Both the position numbers and the translations under genes were made by a program. DNA of 26,486 bases. It comes from Cylindrodendrum hubeiense. Taxonomy: Eukaryota > Ascomycota > Sordariomycetes > Hypocreales > Nectriaceae. Under the pieces are notes generated by a model, which saw nothing but the letters and a program-made list of their open reading frames with translations, was not told the origin of the DNA and ran no database searches. Shown here piece after piece: positions 8,080-17,129 of this stretch; the stretch's first letter is position 1, and every line of letters starts with the position of its first letter. The stretch spans positions 1-26,486 of the forward strand of contig JAANBB010000503.1 in the NCBI GenBank assembly GCA_014621425.1. Reading direction: 5' to 3'.

Positions 8080-9510
8080 CTATTCAAGGTATCCCCACAG
8101 GTTATTCAGGCTCTCGGCAAGAGTTGGGTGTGCCCATACGGCCGCCTCCAAATCCCACCACTTCAGCCCACCCATCATAGCTGTCTGCACAATCGACATG
8201 ACCTCGCCACCCTCAATTCCCAGGCATGTGAAGCCGAGTATTTCGCCCGTCTTCGCATCCACTGTCGCCTTCATCATTCCACGTGGCTCGTCTGTCTCGA
8301 GCGCCCGGGCGACATAGCTCATTGGCATTTTGGCCGTCTTCACGTCCCGACCCTCGAGGTCTCGAGCGTGTAACCCGACGTGGGCTAGCTGTGGGTCGGT
8401 GTACATGCAATACGGTGTGGAGATACGCGAGCGTGAGACCTGGGTCGTGGCCATTGGGGGTGTCGTGGATGGCATCTTGTCGGACAAGAAGTTGGTACGG
8501 ATGATGCGGAAATCGTCGTAGGACATGTGTGTGAAGGCGGGGCCACCGTGGGCATCGCCCAGCGCGTACACTCCTCGGGCTGTGGTCTGGAGCTTGTCGT
8601 CGACGACGATATGGCCCTTGGTTGTGGTATGAATTCCAAGAGCAGATAGGTTCAATCCATCAGTGTTGGGCACCCTTCCCGTTGCTAAAAGGAGATGAGA
8701 GCCAGCTACCTCGACCTTGTATGATGGGTTCTCGGCCTTGACTGAAAAGAACTTTGGGTTCTTGGTGCTTGAGATGGATGAGACAACGCTAGATAGGTGA
8801 ACGGTGATGCCATCCTGTCGAAGAATATCCAGCATGGACTGCGCAATATCCTCGTCCTCCCGTGGCACCAACTGCTTCGCCCTCTGAATGATGGTCACAT
8901 CGGCTCCCAGCCGTCGAAAGAGTTGCCCAAACTCCAGGCCGATATATCCCCCGCCCATCACGATCAAGTGCTCTGGAATCTCGTCGAGCTCCATGATGGA
9001 TGTCGAGTCCAACACGCGCGCTGGGTCCACGTCCTCCAACCCTGGGATAGCAGGCCGCGATGGCCGTTCTCCGACGTTCAGAAACACAGTCTCGGCACTC
9101 ACTTCCTTCTCGCCCCCATCATTCAGTACTACTTTCAGCTTCCGGTCGCTCACGAAGCTCGCGTCGCCCATCAACACTTCTACACCGGCCGCCTGCAGCC
9201 CTCTCACGCTGCCACTATTCCACTGCTTGACGATGTTCCTCTTCCGCTCCCGGACGCGGACCATGTCAACCGCAACAGTTCCATCTCCCGCCTTCACCCC
9301 ATAGTCGGCGCCCCTACGTGCCAAATACGCCGCCCGGCCGGACGAGATCATCGTCTTAGTTGGCGTGCACCCAACATTGACACACGTGCCGCCGAGAGCA
9401 GTTCGCTCCACCACGGCGGTCTTGCGGCCGGCCTTTGCGAACGCTTTTGCGACGGGGTTCCCGGACTGGCCAGATCCGATAATGAGGACGTCATAATGAG
9501 TAGTAGCCAT
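8080..9510 (-). CDS. FAD pyridine nucleotide-disulfide oxidoreductase, MerA/Lpd-like
   Basis: Intron-free gene for a 476-residue class I flavoprotein disulfide reductase. Order of elements: FAD-binding GSGQSG (residues 12-17), redox disulfide CVNVGC (Cys43/Cys48), NAD(P)-binding MGGGYIGLE (185-193), and the C-terminal interface motif HPTLAE (His461, Glu466) that supplies the catalytic base across the dimer. After the second Rossmann strand the residues are QRAK instead of an acidic residue, which hints at NADPH over NADH. Fungal relatives are often labelled mercuric reductase. This protein has no N-terminal heavy-metal-associated domain, and it ends in NLWGYLE without the vicinal cysteine pair that MerA uses to take up Hg(II). 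I therefore call only the superfamily; the substrate is unknown. The ATG at 9510 is preferred over an in-frame upstream frame because the FAD fold starts right after it. Confidence 0.9.
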   Translation of the reverse strand: MATTHYDVLIIGSGQSGNPVAKAFAKAGRKTAVVERTALGGTCVNVGCTPTKTMISSGRAAYLARRGADYGVKAGDGTVAVDMVRVRERKRNIVKQWNSGSVRGLQAAGVEVLMGDASFVSDRKLKVVLNDGGEKEVSAETVFLNVGERPSRPAIPGLEDVDPARVLDSTSIMELDEIPEHLIVMGGGYIGLEFGQLFRRLGADVTIIQRAKQLVPREDEDIAQSMLDILRQDGITVHLSSVVSSISSTKNPKFFSVKAENPSYKVEVAGSHLLLATGRVPNTDGLNLSALGIHTTTKGHIVVDDKLQTTARGVYALGDAHGGPAFTHMSYDDFRIIRTNFLSDKMPSTTPPMATTQVSRSRISTPYCMYTDPQLAHVGLHARDLEGRDVKTAKMPMSYVARALETDEPRGMMKATVDAKTGEILGFTCLGIEGGEVMSIVQTAMMGGLKWWDLEAAVWAHPTLAESLNNLWGYLE

Positions 9511-10023
9511 TCTGTGGAGGGGCCTCGGATGTGCTGAACGAATATGGTGGCGAGATGAGTGAGGTGGTTGAGGGGACCGTTGAGGGTGTTTATATAAGCC
9601 TTTGGGTGTAGTCGGCCGAACTTGACCACTCAAAATATTGCAGGACTCGATAAATAGAGACTCAATTATTGCGTGTTTCTCTTTCGCTTGGATGCTTTTC
9701 CTTGGTTCCGTATTCGAATGATGTAAATCTAGGCCTATTTAAATACATATGGTCGTGTTCATTCGGCGAGGTCGCCGTCTACCCCTCACCAACCTCACCT
9801 GTTTCATTACGTCTGTCAGACGAGCTTTGATCACACTGACGCCATGCGAATTGTCACTGTGCTGAATACCCGCTAATCAGCCTGTGCGAGACAGAAAGTC
9901 CGGTTTAGCTGCTTCCTACCTTCCGTTTTCCATACCATGGGGTGAGGCGAGCATGCGACGTATCCTAGCAGTTGTGCCTGATGTATATGTATGTATGAGT
10001 GTAACATCTGACATCGTCCTCCT
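9511..10023. other. Intergenic region between neurochondrin-like and oxidoreductase genes
   Basis: Both flanking genes are on the minus strand. The stretch holds the neurochondrin-like 3' end and the oxidoreductase promoter, including the TATA box. I see no RNA gene, repeat or conserved frame in it. Confidence 0.5.
9590..9596 (-). promoter_or_regulatory. TATA box of the oxidoreductase gene
   Basis: TATATAA on the minus strand, 80 bp upstream of the ATG at 9510, in a short leader without introns. Position and sequence fit a pol II TATA box. TATA-containing fungal promoters are often stress-inducible, which would suit a redox enzyme, but that is inference. Confidence 0.6.
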
Positions 10024-12049
10024 TCATCCACCTCGGGCTAAACCACCCAAAGTAGTCAGAACGTCCTCCAGCATCTCCCCCAGGGGACCATTGCTATCAA
10101 CCTGCCGAGCAAGCTGCGCAGCGATGCCATTGATGGCTCCGATAGAATGCGTGTACCTCAGCCGCATTCCACGGTTTGCGCCGACCAGAACTTCGCAGCA
10201 AAGTTGCAAAGCAGCAAGCTGAGCCTCTTGAACCGAGAGCTCCAATTTGGGTTGCTCTTGGTCGGGGACCCCCCAGGCGGCGACGGCGGTGATGAGATCC
10301 ATCCAGGACTCGGGGATACCGCCCGTCTCTTGCTCGACGATAGGGAGGAGGATACGGACGATGTCAGTGGCGCGAGAGGCATCGGCGGCCAGACTAGTTG
10401 GCGAGCTGTGTTGGAAGATCAGAGTTAGGTCGCGAGAGAGAACCTGCCAGCCGTTGTTGGCCAGAAGAGATTGGCGGCCCTTCTTCAGGTCGGTAACTCC
10501 TTCAAGAGCGACCAGGATGGGAGAACGGAAGTCGAGCTTATCTGGTGAGCTGGATTGATAAAGGTCCATGAACATATCCATAAGTCCGGTCGTTTCCTTG
10601 CGCAGGGTCTCATTGTCATCCTCTCGCAGCCAGAGAGCCAATGCTCGAACGGCAGAAAGGATGAACATGTCCTCTTCGGCGTTGTCCTTCATCGAGTCCC
10701 AAGTCAGGGAATAATGTGAACCTGTAACAGTTTCGGTACCCCCTACACGAGCGTCTGGGTGCAAGCCCATTGCGCCGGCGACAGAGGCATCCCATCTATC
10801 GCGGAGGTATTCGATGGTGACCGACATGGTCTCGGCGATGCCTTTGCGGAGCTTGAGGAGGTTGTCAGGCGACATGACTAAGGCGTCCGAGGATTCATCT
10901 TCGAGAGATTGTAGGAGATATCCCACAAAAGTGGAGAGTATATCAAAGGCGGATGCAAGCCTGCGCGATACCTTGGGATACTCCGGCTTGTTGAGCTGCG
11001 CCAGAAGCGTCGGGGCAGAGGATCGGATATCGATGAACAGCAGGTTGACAAATAGGTAAGAAAATGGCTTTTCGTCATTCTTGGAGTCAGTGAAGATAAG
11101 TTTTGGAGCTTCGGCCTGGTAGGTCTGGAGAAGAGATGCTGTGGCGTTGGTGTAGGCTGAGCGCGCTTCGGGTGTTGGACGGCTGATGACAAGATTTTGC
11201 ACGTAGTTGACTACACTCTTAAGCCACTTTGGTTGGCGAGGGATTATCTGCCAATAAGTGTAAGCAAATATCCAGCATCATGGCCCAGGTCACATACAGC
11301 GGAATTCGCATGGCGCAGAAAGTAGCCCAGAAACTCGAGCAGGGTAACAGCATCTGTGCCAGTAAAGGATGAGACCAGGCTCTGGATCGTATCATCAACC
11401 TGGCTGGCCAAGGCAGATGGGTCCTCAACGACAGTCATGGCGTTAAGCCATGCGAAACTCAGGATATCTAGGACAGGAGCATGCGCAGGGGCGATCTCGG
11501 TGAGGGAGCTGATATCGTCAAGTTTGACAAAGGCCTTTGCGCCATCCTGCGAATTAACCAGTGTATGAAGCAGCTGCAGGATCATCGTTGTGGTCTCCTT
11601 CGAGCTACATCACCATGGTAAGTATGTGGCTTTCAAAAGTTGCTGTTTGGAATCTACCTGTAGAGAACGGCGTTGACAAGACCGGGGATCCTGTCAATAA
11701 ACTTGGGATCGCTGCCCGCACGCTCAGGAAGCAAGATGGCAAAGATGTGTAGGACTGAGACAACTAAATCGAGCATCTCCTTTGCATTTGTGTTGGAGGG
11801 TTTTGATCCGGTGCGCAGCAACCGGTCGAGAAACTTTGGTGATAAGGCAGCCCAGAGGCTTTGGACCGTTTGCTCATCCTCTCGAAGCTCGGGGGAGCTG
11901 TCAAGGACGGATTTGAGGAGCGCCAGGCCGACGAATCTCTGTGTGTCATCCTTGGCTCGGAGGAGAGTCTGCAACTTGGCGAGGTCCGCAGGACTGCTAG
12001 GCTGTGAAGCACCGCCTTGCGACTCCGAGTTGGGCGTGGAGTCTTCCAT
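10024..12049 (-). CDS. Neurochondrin-family protein
   Basis: Three exons: 12049-11658, 11604-11298 and 11247-10024. Introns of 53 and 50 nt have donors GTAGAT and GTATGT, and the spliced product is 640 residues. The N-terminal part (residues about 22-60: LAKLQTLLRAKDDTQRFVGLALLKSVLD) is the hallmark of the neurochondrin family (formerly DUF1941). The rest is helical and repeat-like, as in ARM/HEAT-type folds, with the family-typical block around KWLKSVVNYVQNL just after intron 2. Animal neurochondrin is a neuronal protein; the fungal homologues are conserved but, as far as I know, without a settled function, so none is assigned. The start ATG has a strong context (A at -3, G at +4). No signal peptide or transmembrane helix is seen. 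Confidence 0.85.
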
Positions 12050-12808
12050 GGTGGTTGATTTTGGTACAGGGTGGGTGCCTTTAAGAGATTTCGGGATGGC
12101 TCAGCATGGCCGGGCCTCCAGCTGAGTCTGAGCGCGCACGTTCAGCCTGCGATTCTCGTCAGATACGATAGAATTTGAGTATTTATGTGAAATACTAGTT
12201 TGGCTTGGAGAAGAACGACAAGATGAGAAGTGGATGCCTCGAGTGGGATGTGTAACTATTTCCACTAGCTATGGTGACGGGCCCGCTATTTTCAGCACAT
12301 CCAGTCTACCCCGATAAGTGCATTCAGCAGCATCAGACTCAACAGAACCAGGCGTTCTCCAAACAGAGAAGTAGCAAAATAAATGTACATAAAACCACAT
12401 GCATAGTGTGGAAGAAGCTCGGGTCTATACATTCAATCAGGGGCTATTGCTTGAGTGCTGTTGGATTCGCACACACAACCGTTAATTATCGGCACGTACA
12501 GCAGCAAAGCTTCACTCACTGTTGAGATGGCATTCACAAGTTTTTTGAACTAAACAGGCTCAGGAACAAGCTTTCCTTCCACATTCCAAGACTTGGACGG
12601 GATTACTTTGAATAGAGTCTTGTTGATTGTGAGTTGTAGTAGAGATGGCTGCCTCTCACAACGAAGTCATCGCGCTGAAGACAACCCATTATAAGAAAGC
12701 CAAAGAAGGAAAAGGCCGTTTAAAGTCGGATTGAAGGTTCATTTGGCACTTTGTATGTTTTCCACATCACCAAAATAACCAAAAGCTGGTCCTTTGTGAC
12801 AAACTGCA
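12050..12808. other. Intergenic region upstream of neurochondrin-like gene
   Basis: This holds the promoter of the neurochondrin-like gene and the flank of the U6 unit. An 84-codon open frame on the plus strand (12271-12525) has no recognisable domain and is probably chance. Nothing else stands out. Confidence 0.45.
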
Positions 12809-12882
12809 ATTTTTGGGCAGGGTTCGAACCGACAACCTGACCAGGCTAAAACTCAGGTGGTTGACCACTACACCACCACCAG
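12809..12882 (-). other. tRNA-like A box/B box module downstream of U6
   Basis: On the minus strand an A-box-like TGGTGTAGTGG (12875-12865) and a perfect B box GGTTCGAACC (12830-12821) lie 45 nt apart start to start, the spacing of a tRNA gene. The T stem has a mismatch, the acceptor ends hardly pair, and the anticodon arm is replaced by ACCTGA/TCAGGT around a 12-nt loop, so a functional tRNA is unlikely. The B box starts about 150 bp past the U6 terminator. In Saccharomyces SNR6 a TFIIIC-binding B block stands about 120 bp past the terminator, so the same role is the best guess here: an extragenic pol III promoter element, perhaps derived from a tRNA gene. A plain tRNA pseudogene remains possible. 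Confidence 0.6.
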
Positions 12883-12979
12883 CAAGAACATGCACTCTTT
12901 GCACACCGTCACCAACTCGCGCCTCTGCTATCCCCATCTTCGCATCTCGGAAGCAAAAAATGAGTTCATCAGATTCAGC

Positions 12980-13081
12980 AAAAAATTTGAAGCGTCTCTT
13001 TGATTGAGCGTGTCATCCTTAGTGCAGGGGCCATGCTAATCTTCTCTGTATTGTTTCAAAGTTTGACCTGTCCCGAAGGAC
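12980..13081 (-). ncRNA. U6 spliceosomal snRNA
   Basis: The minus strand reads as U6 from end to end. It has a 5' hairpin GTCC-TTCG-GGAC, the block GAAACAATACAGAGAAGATT with the ACAGAGA box that pairs with the 5' splice site, then AGCATGGCCCCTGC and AAGGATGACACGC, which form the catalytic internal stem-loop and the U4/U2 pairing region. A T6 run (12985-12980) is the pol III terminator. The length of about 100 nt is normal and no intron interrupts it. A TATATA box lies 24-29 bp upstream of the inferred 5' end. The exact 5' end is set by the hairpin and could be off by a few bases. The gene lies between divergent protein genes on its own promoter. Confidence 0.96.
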
Positions 13082-13104
13082 GGAATAGAGTCGTTTTAAT
13101 TTGG

Positions 13105-13110
13105 TATATA
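13105..13110 (-). promoter_or_regulatory. TATA box of U6 gene
   Basis: TATATA, 24-29 bp upstream of the inferred U6 start at 13081, the spacing expected for TBP/TFIIIB placement on U6 genes. Further up, at 13141-13152, is a perfect 12-bp palindrome CAGCCGCGGCTG whose role, if any, is unknown. Confidence 0.8.
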
Positions 13111-13726
13111 TGGGCACTGTCATGTTTGCACAATACTAGGCAGCCGCGGCTGAGCATATCATAGCTTTGCACAACATTGATCTTGCGTAAATGTTGCTAG
13201 GGGTGTCCTACAGGCATAAAACAGCATTACAGAGATGGCGTGGGACACAGTCCTTGAACTCTGAGTGACTGTCGACATCATTCCGTTGGCCGAGTCTGGT
13301 CGATCTCTAAGCTCTTACTCGGCTGAGAAGCGGTGAATTAGAAGTACTAGACTTGGTTTGGCCATTTTGTTTACACCGCTGGAACTGTCCTCGACCCCCA
13401 AAAGGGTCTCCGGGCTGCTGTCGACTGCTCAAACTCGGAATGTTTACATCATGAGTGCATGCAATTCCCATGATGGACCCTAGAGATCTGCATTAAGACA
13501 GCCAGCATTGATGCAGCCAAGCTAGCTGAGAGTGGCCCGAGCTCCCTTGCAGGGTGGGTGTCACAGGGCTCTAGCGCTACGGTTCACTGGACTGACTGCG
13601 CTGGGTGCACTGTACCTCTCCAGTTTAATGTATAACTGTTACTTACTTCCAACAAGACGACATCTCACCCTCAGCATCTCCACGTCCCGAGACTCCAGAT
13701 TGTGAGCGCCGCGCGAGCACAATGGT
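13111..13726. other. Divergent intergenic region between U6 and CLC gene
   Basis: It carries the upstream part of the U6 promoter and the promoter and leader of the CLC gene. A palindrome lies at 13141-13152, and a 7-bp inverted pair CATCATG/CATGATG near 13450-13475. The CT-rich leader starts about 80 bp before the CLC start. Confidence 0.5.
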
Positions 13727-13730
13727 ATGA
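13722..13730 (+). other. Two-codon upstream ORF overlapping the CLC start
   Basis: ATG-GTA-TGA precedes the CLC frame, and its stop shares two bases with the CLC ATG at 13727 (an ATGA overlap). The upstream ATG has the stronger context (A at -3, G at +4). It could limit translation of the exchanger or favour the next in-frame ATG at 13739. The GTATGA here also resembles a splice donor. Confidence 0.5.
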
Positions 13731-16700
13731 GTCGCATCATGTCTGGAGCACCCCAGAACGACCCCTATGCCTTTGCATCCACGTCACTATCCGCTTCGTC
13801 GCATGCTCCCAACCATGACGAACTCGACGAACTCGACCTCCTCGGCACGCATGACAACCACCACGAAACCGGCCGCTTCCACGGCGACGACCAAGGCCGC
13901 GGCCACGATCGCGACACGGGCGATGTGCTCGACGATGACCCGTTGACCGGCGACTTGGCCACCTCAATCTCCTTCAAGCGCAGACAGGTGCCCTCCCTTC
14001 TATCCGCTCCCGCCCGCCTCCTCTCCGCCATCACCGGCTTGCGATCGCCGCGCTCCAGCTCCTCCGCCGCCGCCACGCCCCAGGCCAGAGGCGCGCCGCC
14101 TCCCGTCTTTGGCGGCTCCGATAGCCCGGCGCGAAACGATCCCGCTACTCTCAATGCCTCCTCCAAGGATGGCGTACCTCTCGACTGGTACATGGAAGGC
14201 CCCGGCCGGCGTGTCGGATACGAGGACTTGACGGCCATCGACTGGATCTTCGAGTATACCAAGGAGCGCCAGCGCTTGCGCTTCCTCTACTCGAGCGCTT
14301 CCGGTGTGCTCGGTTCCGTCCAGCGCCTCCTCGATGCGAGCCAGGTCTGGATCGTCCTGATTCTGACGGGCATGGCGGTTGGCGCAATCGCCGCTGGCAT
14401 CGACGTCACCACCGACTGGCTCGGTGATTTAAAGCTGGGTTTCTGCTCTAGCGGGCCCGAAGGTGGACATTTCTACTTGAACAAGGCCTTTTGTTGCTAT
14501 GGGTATGACCAGGGCTCCAAGTGTGAGGGGTGGAAGTCGTGGGGTGAAGCTGTGGGTGTTCACTCGGCTGGTGGAAAGTGGTTCGTCGAGTACTTCTTCT
14601 TCATCGCCTTTTCGGTATGACTATGATGCAATCCCACCATTATCGCCCCAGTCCCACTGACGATATTCTCGCAAGGTTGTTGTTGCGTATATCGCTGCGC
14701 TCCTTGTGCAGGAGTATGCCATTTACGCCAAGCACAGCGGTATCCCCGAGATCAAGACCGTCCTAGGTGGTTTCGTCATTCAGCGATTCTTTGGGACATG
14801 GACCTTGGTCACCAAGTCCTTCGGCCTGGTATGTCGAACCGTTTGCTCCTCCTGGTTTCCCACTGACCCTTTTAGATTCTCGCCGTAGCTTCCGGCATGT
14901 GGCTCGGCAAAGAGGGCCCTCTGGTCCATGTTGCCTGCTGTTGTGCCAACCTGTTCGTCAAGCTGTTCCGCAATATCAATGACAACGAAGGTAAGCGCAC
15001 AAGATGCCATTTTGCTGGTCTCGTAGCTAACCTGCCGTAGCTCGAAAGCGAGAGGTCTTATCGGCAGCTGCAGCTTCGGGAATTTCTGTTGCCTTTGGTT
15101 CTCCGATTGGCGGTGTCCTGTTCAGTCTCGAGGTTCGCATACACCAACCCATCCCTTTCTCGCCAGTTTTGATGCTCACATATTGCAGCAACTGTCGTAC
15201 TACTTCCCGGACAAGACCATGTGGCAAAGTTTCGTATGCGCCATGACGGCAGCTGTCGTCCTCCAGGCTTTCGATCCCTTCCGATCCGGCAAGCTGGTCA
15301 TGTATCAGGTCCAGTACAGCATCGGGTGGCATCGATTTGAGCTGATGCCCTACGCCTTCCTCGGCATCTTCGGCGTTCGTGATCCCCCGCCAACACGAAA
15401 AAGTCAAGGATATCAGATTTGCTAACGAATACCGCAGGGCATCTACGGCGGACTCTTCATCAAGGCCAACATGGCTGTCGCCCAGTGGAAAAAGGCCAAC
15501 ACCTGGCTCCCTGGCCCCATCACCCAAGTCCTGGTGGTGTCTTTCCTGACGGCCCTCATCAACTATCCCAACTTTTATATGAAGCTTCAAGCCACGGAGC
15601 TTGTCTCCAACCTCTTCGCCGAGTGCTCGCAGGTCCTTGATGACCCGTTCGGCCTCTGCAAGACGGGAGCTGCATCCGCCAGCACCATTGTGCTCCTCAT
15701 CTTCGCTGCCGTCGTCGGCTTCTTCCTTGCCGCCATCACTTTCGGCCTGCAGATCCCGGCGGGCATCATCCTGCCTTCGATGGCCATCGGCGCCTTGACG
15801 GGCCGGGCTGTCGGCATCGTCATGGAGATCTGGGTTACCAACCACCCAAACTTCTTCCTCTTTAGTTCCTGCGAGCCTGATATCCGCTGCATCACTCCTG
15901 GCACATACGCCATCGTCGGCGCCGCGGCTGCCCTTGCCGGCGTCACCCGCATGACCGTGTCCATCGTCGTCATCATGTTCGAGCTCACCGGTGCCCTCAC
16001 CTACGTCCTTCCCATCATGATCGCCGTCATGATCTCCAAGTGGGTGGGCGACGCCTTCTCGCGCCGTGGCATCTATGAGTCGTGGATCCACTTCAACGAG
16101 TATCCCTTCCTCGACAATAGCGAGGAGATGGTCATCCCAGACATCACCGTCTCGCAGATTATGACGCGTATCGAGGACCTCGTCGTTCTGACGGCCACGG
16201 GCCACACCATCGCTTCCCTCAGTACTATCCTCGAGATGCACCCCTACCGTGGCTTCCCCGTCATCTCAGACCCACGCGACGCCATCCTCCTCGGCTACAT
16301 ATCCCGCGCCGAGCTCACCTACAACCTCCGCGCCTCAACGCAGCCGCCGCGCTCCCTCGCCCCAGAGACTGAGGCCTTCTTCTCCCACCAGCCTCTCGCC
16401 GACCCGCGCTCCACGCTTGACCTCCGCCCCTGGATGGACCAGACGCCGCTCACGCTCCCCTCCCACAGCTCCCTGCACCTCGTCGCCAGCTACTTCCAGA
16501 AGCTCGGCCTGCGCTACGTTCTTTTCAGCGACCGCGGCGTTCTCCAGGGCCTGCTCACAAAGAAGGACGTCTGGTATGTCCTCAACGGCGCCGAGGAGAC
16601 CCGCCGCACCACCGGACTGCCCGACGGACGCGGCGTCGAGACGGGCGTCACGGGTTTGGGCCTGAGCATGGTGAATGACGACAACGACGCCCGCGAGCAG

Positions 16701-16772
16701 CACGGACTGCTACGGGGCGCCGACGGCGGTGATGATCAGGACAGCATCAGGGGTGATGAGCCAATGCTATAG
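13727..16772 (+). CDS. CLC family Cl-/H+ exchanger, ClC-3 type
   Basis: Six exons: 13727-14614, 14676-14828, 14876-14990, 15041-15132, 15189-15374 and 15438-16772. The spliced product is 922 residues. A disordered N-terminus of about 160 residues precedes the CLC membrane domain. Key sites are HSGIPE (Ser317 coordinates the central anion; the usual first Gly is His), [10 protein letters not shown] with gating Glu360, FELMPY with the internal proton glutamate Glu467, GLQIP (581-585) and Tyr691. Two CBS domains follow at about 714-775 and 805-862. Having both glutamates and a Ser filter predicts a 2Cl-/H+ antiporter and not a channel. Sequence resemblance is to ClC-3/4/5 more than to yeast Gef1. 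Such proteins supply counter-ions for V-ATPase acidification in Golgi, endosome or vacuole. The intron branch sites (CTGAC, GCTAAC) are clear. The start may be 13727 or 13739. Confidence 0.93.
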
Positions 16773-17129
16773 AGGTTTATTCATTAGATGGGATAGAGAC
16801 GGGGTTCTCACGGGATTTCACATGTTATGAGGGTTATGTATCCATCTGATATAGTAGGCAATTGCGAGCTATTTCTCTAGTATTTAGACCAGGCGCTACT
16901 CATTGTGCTTTTGTTCATTCGGAATGATGCGGTGCCGCGACTCTATTCGTCCATTGGATGCTTAAAATGCTATGCTACAGACGCCGGAAAATGGAAAATC
17001 AGAACCTGTGCCTCCGAACTCCATCCCGCCCGGGAACAAAGACAAGTAAAGTCGCCTCCGTTCATTGCGTACCCCCCCCCTCCACTATCGTCATGAGCAA
17101 TGCAGTAGGGACGCAGTAATTGTCGGCAC
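16773..17129. other. Convergent 3' intergenic region
   Basis: This lies between the CLC and DNA ligase stop codons and should hold both 3' untranslated regions. It includes a C8 run near 17072. No gene or repeat is seen. Confidence 0.5.

Noticed and set aside
8080..9510. Calling the oxidoreductase a mercuric reductase
   Set aside because: The metal-binding N-terminal domain and the C-terminal vicinal cysteines of MerA are both missing.
12809..12882. A functional tRNA gene
   Set aside because: A and B boxes are spaced as in a tRNA, but the acceptor ends do not pair, the T stem is mismatched and the anticodon arm has a 12-nt loop. Kept only as a tRNA-like promoter module.
13725..13756. A 32-nt intron directly after the ATG at 13722 (GTATGA ... 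CCCCAG), which would also stay in frame
   Set aside because: It is shorter than any intron in the window (minimum 47 nt) and has no branch site, so an upstream ORF is the simpler reading.
15027..16241. 404-codon open frame on the minus strand opposite the CLC gene
   Set aside because: It is the antisense shadow of a GC3-rich coding sequence. Its protein is a low-complexity Asp/Gly/Glu/Arg/His mix with no domain, and the sense strand has an unmistakable CLC protein.
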